A stretch of 11,520 nucleotides of DNA from an uncultured Peptococcaceae bacterium (GTDB lineage: Bacteria; Bacillota; Peptococcia; Peptococcales; Peptococcaceae). This document shows, one piece after another, positions 6,705-11,520 of the stretch. The notes beneath the pieces were generated by a model that had not been told where the DNA came from, ran no database searches, and worked only from the letters and a program-made list of their open reading frames with translations. Every line of letters begins with the position of its first letter. Position 1 is the first letter of the stretch. Both the position numbers and the translations under genes were made by a program. The stretch lies in the NCBI GenBank assembly GCA_900553245.1, contig USCP01000038.1, forward strand, positions 1-11,520, in the 5' to 3' direction.

Positions 6705-7178
6705 GTGAGCTTATTTTCCTATCAATTAGAGCCAGCGGAGTGTTTATATGGTTATTCACGTTGTGTGGCGTATATGATTGATAATGATGGGACTATTTTT
6801 GAAAAGCGTTATATTTTTGGTTTAGAGGATGAAGCACAGCTTGAGCCATTGGCTATTTGTGATGCCGACTCCATTAGCCGTATCATAGATGATTATGCAG
6901 AATATCTGGAAAGTGTACCAAGGTATGTAAACGTGGGGTGCTATGATGGTCTGTCGTATCAGGTTAAAATACGGGACCAACAGGTATATGCGATTAATTT
7001 AAGAAGCTATGATTTACAAGCGGAGATGGAAGCAAATCGTTTGTATTATGATCAATATAAGGCGATGATGCTTTCATCAAATATACTGGTAGATTTATCT
7101 AAAGCCATAGCGGCGTATATCGAAGCGTATGCACCGACGTTTGCGGTGGACCTTCGTTGTCCTCAAGGAATCTTTTGA
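6705..7178 (+). CDS. Protein of unknown function, last gene of the GHKL-DpnI operon
   Basis: The protein has 157 residues and starts at GTG 6705; the overlapping ATG at 6703 runs straight into TGA. AGGGAAGG (6690-6697) provides the ribosome site. The gene begins 27 nt after the dpnD-like gene, so it is probably cotranscribed. The protein looks alpha/beta, acidic and rich in tyrosine. It has beta-type segments near residues 15-50 and 80-100, and a long helical stretch near 103-145 (DLQAEMEANRLYYDQYKAMM, DLSKAIAAYIEAY). No known motif, signal peptide or membrane helix is visible. An accessory or immunity role in the operon is possible but unproven. A strong terminator follows directly. Confidence 0.75.
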   Translation: MSLFSYQLEPAECLYGYSRCVAYMIDNDGTIFEKRYIFGLEDEAQLEPLAICDADSISRIIDDYAEYLESVPRYVNVGCYDGLSYQVKIRDQQVYAINLRSYDLQAEMEANRLYYDQYKAMMLSSNILVDLSKAIAAYIEAYAPTFAVDLRCPQGIF

Positions 7179-7183
7179 AAATT

Positions 7184-7226
7184 AAAAGCAGTAGAAGCAA
7201 TGGGAATTGCTTCTACTGCTTTTTTT
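7184..7226 (+). terminator. Strong bidirectional terminator between convergent genes
   Basis: A perfect 17-bp stem (7184-7200 with 7207-7223) with a 6-nt loop is followed by T through 7226, six nt after the stop of the last operon gene. On the minus strand the same hairpin is followed by TTTTAATTTT, so it can also end the convergent amidohydrolase transcript. A 5-bp GTCGG/CCGAC hairpin (7227-7241) follows and is probably not significant. Confidence 0.92.
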
Positions 7227-7287
7227 GTCGGCTGAACCGACGGATTCGACGAAAAGGATTTAAGAGAAGTGAGTGGTTAGAGTATCA

Positions 7288-9933
7288 CTATTTTTGAAAA
7301 ATCACTTTGTCGTTGTTGATGGTTTCGAGAACGAGACCGCCTTGTTGTACTTTTGCAGGGTCCATGTTGAGGAATGCATTAGAGAGTGGATCCACTTCTA
7401 AGATGGCGAAGTCGGCTTGTTTTCCAACAGTGATGGAGCCTTTTTCGTCTTCATCGTAGTTTTGCCATGCCCCGTTGATGGTGACGCACTTCAGTGCTTC
7501 GTAAGCGCTGACGCGTTCGTCACGGGTGTCAAATTTCTTGTTGGTGAGATCCTTGATGCGGTTGTCGTTGTCGCTGCTGCCGTCTGCAGAGCCACGGCCA
7601 ATAGGTTGACCATCGCGGGTGATGCGGTTTGTAGCGTTAAAGATGGAGAAGACCATATTTGGAGGTGCTACCGGAGAGTCTTGGTGCATGGTGATGTTGA
7701 TGTCGGAGCCTTCGGTTAATGCATCTGCCATTGGGCTAATACGTTGGCCGCGATCCGGTCCCAAGGTGGAGTAGAGGTGGTAGTCGCCGTAGTAGTAAAC
7801 GTGGTCAGTAAAGAAGGAGATGTTCAAGCCTAAGTCTTTCGCTTCTTGTAATTGCTTGTCGGTGATGGTTTGGCTGTGGATGATGACAGGACGAATCTTT
7901 TCTTGCATGGCTGCAATGGCTTCTTTATCCTTCAAATCCACACCACAGTTGATGAGGGCACCGCGATAAGCATCGATGAATTGTTGGATGGCACCGGTCC
8001 CGTTTGCGTGGCAGTGGAACTGTACGCCTTCTTTCATGAGATTGGTGAAACGGGTGGTTAAATCAGCAGTTTCAAACATCTTACCTTCGGCTTCACCCCA
8101 CCACCATTTGCTGTTTTCATCAGCATTGGTCAAGAGGGTTTCGCTAGGGTCGCGGTAGTAGCCGCCACCGGATGGAGCGTTTTGATCAACGGCAAACCAC
8201 GCGGTTTTGCCTTGTGGAGAACCATCAAGGAACATTTTTACCGCACCGTATTTTAAGTGATACTTGTCATCAAAGGTGCTTTCAGCGGTAGTTTTACCGT
8301 TGAGCACGGTGGCGCGAGTATCGTAATCAACCAAGCTAGTGATGTCGATAATGCGTTCATCTTCAGGAATCCCTTCCATCAGAGCAGTTTGGTCACCGCC
8401 GCCGGTGCCGATAATCCCGCTGGCAATCCCGTTGCTGGCGTAAATATCCATTGCGTTTTCTAATACGCCGGATTTATTTGCGGTACGCATGGATTGTGGG
8501 GTCTTGAATCCAAGTTGGCTGATGACGAAATAACCGTTTTCGTTTAATAAACCGGTATATTCGCCGTTTTTATCTTTTGCCCAGTTCACATCTACATTGG
8601 CATAACTTTCAAGGCCTTTTTCCTTGATGCCTTGTTCGATCAATTCCAATGCAACGCTGTTTACAACACCCAAGTGACCGCTGGCATGGCCGTAGCAGAT
8701 TGGATATTCAGTGGAAATTTCATCGAGCATTTCCTTGGTTGGCATCGCATATGGAGGGAGGTTGTATTTATCCCAACCTTCTTTGAAGGCGGTGTTGTCA
8801 TAGCCGTTGGTAACAAACCAGAATTTGCCGCCTGGTTCGATTGGGCCGTATTCACTGTCGTAGGTATGGTCGTTGAGCCATGCTTCGAAGTCTTTTTTAC
8901 CTTCAATAACAAGGTTTTCTAAGCTGGTGACACCGTCAGATGGGGTGGCACCGATGAGTTGACCGACGGAGTTGATATGACTGTGTGCGTCTACAAACGC
9001 AGGAATCATCGTTTCACCGTTCAAATCAACGTCTTCGTATTTGGCATTTTCCAAAAGTTTTTGGAGCTTTGCATCTTCTTCGTCAGTGTAAGCCACGGCG
9101 ATGATGTACCCGTCACCGGTTAATACGGATTTAGCGGTGATTGGCTGACCGTCTTTGGTTTCGCCGACTTTTTCGTCGACGGTGATGATTTTACCGTTGT
9201 GATAGTAGCTGACTTTGTCGTAGTTGGCGAGGTCAATGTCATCGGAAAGGGTGGCGCCGGTGCGCATCAAAATAGCTGCATATTGTGCGCGTGTGGCGTT
9301 GGCATCCGGTGCCAATAATCCGGCATCGGTTCCAGCGATGACTTTATTTTCTAATGCCCAAATCATGGCATCCTTCGCCCAAGCGTCTACGTCCTTAGCA
9401 TCTTTGAATTGATCAAGGACGGATGCATCCTTGATGCTGGTATCTTGGCCGTTCTTCTTTGCCATGCGTTGGATGAAGCTGGCAAGCTGTTGCCTGGAAA
9501 CAGGGTCGTTAGGGCCAAAGGTATCGGCGCTATAGCCCGCTACCAAGCCTTCTTTGGCGCCCCAAGCGATGGCCTGTGCATACCATTTGTCGGCTGCGAC
9601 ATCCTTAAAGTCGGAGGTGCCATCATTTTGAGGTGCGCCACATTGACGCCACATGACAGTGGCGACCATGCCACGAGTTACTTTTTCTTGTGGGCCAAAT
9701 TTGTCGGCAGATACGCCAACGAGCAATCCTTCATTGGTGACATAGTCAACTGCTTCTTTGTACCATGCTTTGTCTGTTACATCGGAGTAAACCGGTGCTT
9801 TCGTCTGCGGAGCAGCAATGACTGTCGCCGGTGCTAAGGTGCATAGCATGGAGACTGCCAGTACGGTGCTGACGACTTTCTTGCGACGTTTCTTTGTTTT
9901 CAACGGTGTTGGACATTGCCTAGTCATAATCAT
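7288..9933 (-). CDS. Secreted, cell-wall anchored amidohydrolase with three SLH repeats (YtcJ-like)
   Basis: The protein has 881 residues. The ATG at 9933 follows GGGAGG at suitable spacing; ATG 9927 is an alternative. Residues 1-~41 are a signal peptide: a basic KTKKRRKK stretch, a hydrophobic core and a likely cleavage near VIA-AP. Three SLH domains follow (~48-98, ~108-160, ~175-226), which bind secondary cell-wall polymers and anchor S-layer proteins. From ~240 to the end is an amidohydrolase-family-3 (YtcJ/NfdA-like) metal hydrolase. It has the metal motif DAHSH (His317, His319), a KMFLDGSPQG block with a possible bridging Lys566, HCHANGTGA (640-648), IIHSQ (His686) and HQDSP (Asp752). 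The C-terminal GSITVGKQADFAIL block is the usual beta-sandwich signature. It probably hydrolyses an amide or related substrate at the cell surface; the substrate is unknown. The gene stands alone, convergent with the DpnI operon. Confidence 0.93.
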   Translation of the reverse strand: MIMTRQCPTPLKTKKRRKKVVSTVLAVSMLCTLAPATVIAAPQTKAPVYSDVTDKAWYKEAVDYVTNEGLLVGVSADKFGPQEKVTRGMVATVMWRQCGAPQNDGTSDFKDVAADKWYAQAIAWGAKEGLVAGYSADTFGPNDPVSRQQLASFIQRMAKKNGQDTSIKDASVLDQFKDAKDVDAWAKDAMIWALENKVIAGTDAGLLAPDANATRAQYAAILMRTGATLSDDIDLANYDKVSYYHNGKIITVDEKVGETKDGQPITAKSVLTGDGYIIAVAYTDEEDAKLQKLLENAKYEDVDLNGETMIPAFVDAHSHINSVGQLIGATPSDGVTSLENLVIEGKKDFEAWLNDHTYDSEYGPIEPGGKFWFVTNGYDNTAFKEGWDKYNLPPYAMPTKEMLDEISTEYPICYGHASGHLGVVNSVALELIEQGIKEKGLESYANVDVNWAKDKNGEYTGLLNENGYFVISQLGFKTPQSMRTANKSGVLENAMDIYASNGIASGIIGTGGGDQTALMEGIPEDERIIDITSLVDYDTRATVLNGKTTAESTFDDKYHLKYGAVKMFLDGSPQGKTAWFAVDQNAPSGGGYYRDPSETLLTNADENSKWWWGEAEGKMFETADLTTRFTNLMKEGVQFHCHANGTGAIQQFIDAYRGALINCGVDLKDKEAIAAMQEKIRPVIIHSQTITDKQLQEAKDLGLNISFFTDHVYYYGDYHLYSTLGPDRGQRISPMADALTEGSDINITMHQDSPVAPPNMVFSIFNATNRITRDGQPIGRGSADGSSDNDNRIKDLTNKKFDTRDERVSAYEALKCVTINGAWQNYDEDEKGSITVGKQADFAILEVDPLSNAFLNMDPAKVQQGGLVLETINNDKVIFQK

Positions 9934-10094
9934 CTAACCTCCCTAGATTTGTTGCGATTTTCTACGATAGTGCGATTAAACCGGTAAGTTTCAGATCCAA
10001 TCTATTCTCCTTCGATTAGTCATCAGGTCCGGTTTCTGTTGTAAGCGATGGTTATACTGCGTTTGTATCATGACAACTTCATATCGCTTAATGT
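9934..10094 (-). promoter_or_regulatory. Long structured 5' leader of the SLH amidohydrolase, with possible short uORF
   Basis: If transcription starts near 10094, the leader is about 160 nt. At its 5' end the arms TAAGCGAT (10042-10049) and ATCGCTTA (10083-10090) form a perfect 8-bp stem around a 33-nt loop. Closer to the gene, AAACCGG (9978-9984) can pair with CCGGTTT (10029-10035). The loop of this second pair holds a Shine-Dalgarno AAGGAG (minus strand, 10012-10007), followed 6 nt later by a TTG-initiated frame of 12 codons (10000 to 9962, MDLKLTGLIALS). This could be a regulatory leader. I cannot match it to a known riboswitch class. Confidence 0.4.
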
Positions 10095-10100
10095 TTTTTT

Positions 10101-10129
10101 ATCATAGCGTATTGGAAAAAATACGTCAA
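10101..10129 (-). promoter_or_regulatory. Sigma-A-type promoter for the SLH amidohydrolase
   Basis: On the minus strand TTGACG (10129-10124) and TATGAT (10106-10101) are separated by exactly 17 bp, each with five of six consensus bases. A TTCTAA/TTAGAA dyad (10137-10152) lies just upstream of the -35 and might be a regulator site. Confidence 0.75.
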
Positions 10130-10456
10130 TTCAACATTCTAATTTTTTAGAAAACTTAGAACGGGCGATGTGATTATATAAAAAAACTATGTTTTTGAAA
10201 ACATATAAATTAAACTAATATGCGTATTTTATGATTTGTTCATGTGCTTATTAACGGCTTTTTTGTGTGCTGTTAATTTTGAATTTTATTTTATAAAGGC
10301 ATACTTTATCAAGCATATGAATAGATAAGTGCGCTGTAAGAATAAAGTATTGTTCTTTATAGGAACAACCAGTGCGGTCGCTGAAAAGTTTAGCTGGCGG
10401 TGCACAAGGTATTCTATTATGATGGTATCAATACAAAACAAAAGGAGTGGTTGGCA
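10130..10456. other. AT-rich intergenic region between divergent genes
   Basis: I see no coding frame of note in these ~330 bases. The region holds several inverted repeats. TATGTTTT/AAAACATA (10188-10205) is an 18-bp operator-like dyad. TTAACGGC with GCTGTTAA (10251-10276, one wobble) is followed by TTTT and resembles a weak plus-strand terminator. ATAAAG/CTTTAT (10342-10360) and TTGTTC/GAACAA (10350-10368) are overlapping hairpins that exclude each other. Upstream of the phosphatase, TATTATGAT (10415-10423) offers -10 candidates, but I find no good -35. Confidence 0.5.
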
Positions 10457-10915
10457 GTGACAAAAGTATTATTTGTTTGCCATGGCAATATTTGTCGTTC
10501 GGCGATGGCGGAAAATATGTTTCGTGCGCTTCTTCATGAGCGTGGGATTGATTGGGTGAGTGTGGATAGTGCGGCGACGAGTCGTGAAGAAATCGGAAAT
10601 CCTATTTATCCACCGGCGCGAGCGAAGTTGGAGCAAGAGGGGGTGCCGGTGTGTGGGCATCGTGCACGCCAGCTGACGAAGGCGGATTATAAGGCGTTTG
10701 ATTGGCTCATCGGGATGGATGCGGCGAATATGCGTAATATGGAAAGAATTTGCGGAGGTGATCCTGAGAGAAAGATGCACTTATTTCTTTCTTTGGCTGG
10801 GGAGAGCCGCGAGATTGCGGACCCTTGGTATACCGGTAATTTTGATGCGACGTTTAATGATGTGGCACGTGGATGCGAGGCGTTGTTGGGAGCGATTTTG
10901 GAGGACCGTCACTGA
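10457..10915 (+). CDS. Low-molecular-weight protein-tyrosine phosphatase
   Basis: The protein has 152 residues, typical for the family. The start is GTG 10457, with AAAGGAG (10441-10447) upstream; the frame stays open further back, but only from this start does the protein begin TKVLFVCHGN, as the family does. The P-loop is CHGNICRS, with nucleophile Cys8 and phosphate-binding Arg14 (CX5R). The general acid is Asp122 in the DPWYTG motif (122-127). The enzyme removes phosphate from tyrosine residues in the cytosol; in Bacillota relatives it may act on tyrosine kinases of capsule or exopolysaccharide synthesis, or on arginine phosphate (YwlE-like). Ile12 in the P-loop is compatible with either, so the substrate is open. 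The dehydrogenase downstream has its own promoter, so the gene is probably monocistronic. Confidence 0.95.
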   Translation: MTKVLFVCHGNICRSAMAENMFRALLHERGIDWVSVDSAATSREEIGNPIYPPARAKLEQEGVPVCGHRARQLTKADYKAFDWLIGMDAANMRNMERICGGDPERKMHLFLSLAGESREIADPWYTGNFDATFNDVARGCEALLGAILEDRH

Positions 10916-10942
10916 ATCTCCAATGTAGCAATAGAACGTTTG

Positions 10943-10951
10943 TGGTATAAT
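10943..10951 (+). promoter_or_regulatory. Extended -10 promoter for the alcohol dehydrogenase
   Basis: TGG directly followed by a perfect TATAAT (10946-10951) is an extended -10 element, which can work without a good -35; none is evident 17 bp upstream. It lies about 35 nt before the ATG at 10987. Confidence 0.65.
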
Positions 10952-10986
10952 AATCCCAATCAATCATAGCGAAGGGGTGTTGTTGG

Positions 10987-11520
10987 ATGAGTCAGGTGTT
11001 TTTTGAACGAAATGACGATTGTTTGACATTTGCTGACGGTGTAGCGACGGGTGCTGTGACGATGGCGACGGATGTGCCGTTGCTGTTGGCGCGATTGGGC
11101 GTCATGCATCCGCTGATTGTAAGTGGCGGTGGCCTCGGGCGCAGTGGGATTGTGCAAGAGTTGGAACGTCGAAGCATGCCATATGTGCACTTTTCGGGCT
11201 TTACGCCAAATCCGACGGCAGAGCAGGTACAAGCGGGGCTTGTGGCTTATCGTGACAATGCATGCGATGGGATTTTGAGTATTGGCGGCGGTAGTGCCAT
11301 TGATGTGGCAAAAGCGATTAAGGCGATGAGTGCGACGGATGCATCCTTGTCGCTGTTGGAACGCTTGACCCATCCGGTACCTATGGATGTGGTGCATGTG
11401 GCGATGCCAACAACAGCAGGGACTGGGAGTGAGTCTACGCATTTTGCAACCATCTATATTGATGGAAAGAAGTATTCGGTGGCAGATGCGATGCTCCTTC
11501 CTGAGGCGGTGATTTTGGAT
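10987..11520 (+). CDS. Iron-containing alcohol dehydrogenase, probably phosphonoacetaldehyde reductase-like (partial, runs off the right end)
   Basis: The first 178 codons are present and still open at the window edge; the family usually has ~370-400 residues. GAAGGGGTG (10971-10979) stands 7 nt before the ATG. The nucleotide-binding motif GGGSAIDVAKAIK (100-112) and PTTAGTGSE (141-149) mark an iron-dependent (type III) alcohol dehydrogenase that reduces an aldehyde or oxidises an alcohol with NAD(P). FSGFTPNP (69-76), CDGILSIGGGS and SESTHFATIYIDGKKYSV (148-165) resemble the PhpC-type phosphonoacetaldehyde reductases, which make 2-hydroxyethylphosphonate in phosphonate biosynthesis. The subfamily call rests on remembered sequence similarity. 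The metal-binding His residues lie in the missing C-terminal half. Neighbouring phosphonate genes (PEP mutase, phosphonopyruvate decarboxylase) would settle it, but they would be outside the window. Confidence 0.93.
   Translation, partial: MSQVFFERNDDCLTFADGVATGAVTMATDVPLLLARLGVMHPLIVSGGGLGRSGIVQELERRSMPYVHFSGFTPNPTAEQVQAGLVAYRDNACDGILSIGGGSAIDVAKAIKAMSATDASLSLLERLTHPVPMDVVHVAMPTTAGTGSESTHFATIYIDGKKYSVADAMLLPEAVILD

Noticed and set aside
2159..7178. A DNA methyltransferase within the defence operon
   Set aside because: No DPPY/NPPY-type or cytosine methylase motif is present in any of the six proteins; a DpnI-type nuclease does not need one.
9409..9837. Long plus-strand open frame (142 codons) opposite the SLH amidohydrolase
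   Set aside because: It lies entirely antisense to a gene with clear SLH domains, has no family resemblance, and reflects codon bias of the opposite strand.
10050..10076. Minus-strand TTGTCA and TATAAC as a promoter for the amidohydrolase
   Set aside because: The spacer is only 14 bp; the TTGACG-N17-TATGAT pair at 10101-10129 fits much better.
10960..11442. Minus-strand open frame of 160 codons
   Set aside because: It is antisense to the iron-containing alcohol dehydrogenase; its composition (many His, Arg and Thr) is typical of a shadow frame.
1..11520. CRISPR array, tRNA, rRNA, insertion sequence or integrase
   Set aside because: I saw no regularly spaced repeats, no cloverleaf or rRNA sequence, and no transposase or recombinase frame, so there is no direct evidence of the means by which the defence block arrived.

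Overview
The window looks like chromosome of a low-to-mid GC Gram-positive-type bacterium (Bacillota, probably an anaerobic Clostridia or Negativicutes relative). The reasons are strong AGGAGG-type ribosome sites, frequent GTG starts, sigma-A-like promoters, a secreted protein with three S-layer homology (SLH) repeats, a BspA-like leucine-rich repeat protein with a CFI-box C-terminus, and DpnI/DpnD-type genes. The species cannot be named from the sequence. It is densely coding, with housekeeping or surface genes on both sides of a defence-like block.

Layout. 1-60: terminator of an upstream gene outside the window. 195-1288: a monocistronic LRR/CFI-box gene with a near-consensus promoter and its own terminator. 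1343-2014: a two-gene unit, a small protein with a lysine-rich tail translationally coupled to a 73-aa HNH nuclease, closed by a terminator. 2159-7226: a tightly packed six-gene operon closed by a perfect 17-bp hairpin. 7288-10129: on the minus strand, a large SLH-anchored amidohydrolase with a good promoter and a ~160-nt structured leader. 10457-10915: a low-molecular-weight protein-tyrosine phosphatase. 10987 to the end: the start of an iron-containing alcohol dehydrogenase, most like phosphonoacetaldehyde reductases.

The centre of interest is the operon at 2159-7178: (1) a 626-aa GHKL-fold ATPase of MORC/MutL/Hsp90 type with a basic linker and a separate C-terminal domain; (2) a 285-aa unknown protein; (3) a 257-aa unknown, mostly helical protein; (4) a full-length DpnI homologue with the catalytic D53/E64/K66 triad and four zinc cysteines at positions matching DpnI; (5) a DpnD/PcfM-like 66-aa acidic protein; (6) a 157-aa unknown protein. 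There is no DNA methyltransferase, which fits a nuclease that attacks methylated GATC. Classical DpnI is known as a small dpnC-dpnD cassette. Its placement behind a GHKL ATPase and two unknown proteins suggests an ATP-dependent, multi-component, methyl-GATC-directed defence system that I do not recognise as described. The HNH pair directly upstream may belong to the same defence island. By eye count, GATC is also under-represented across the window (about 16 sites where roughly 40 would be expected), which may record past selection at this site.
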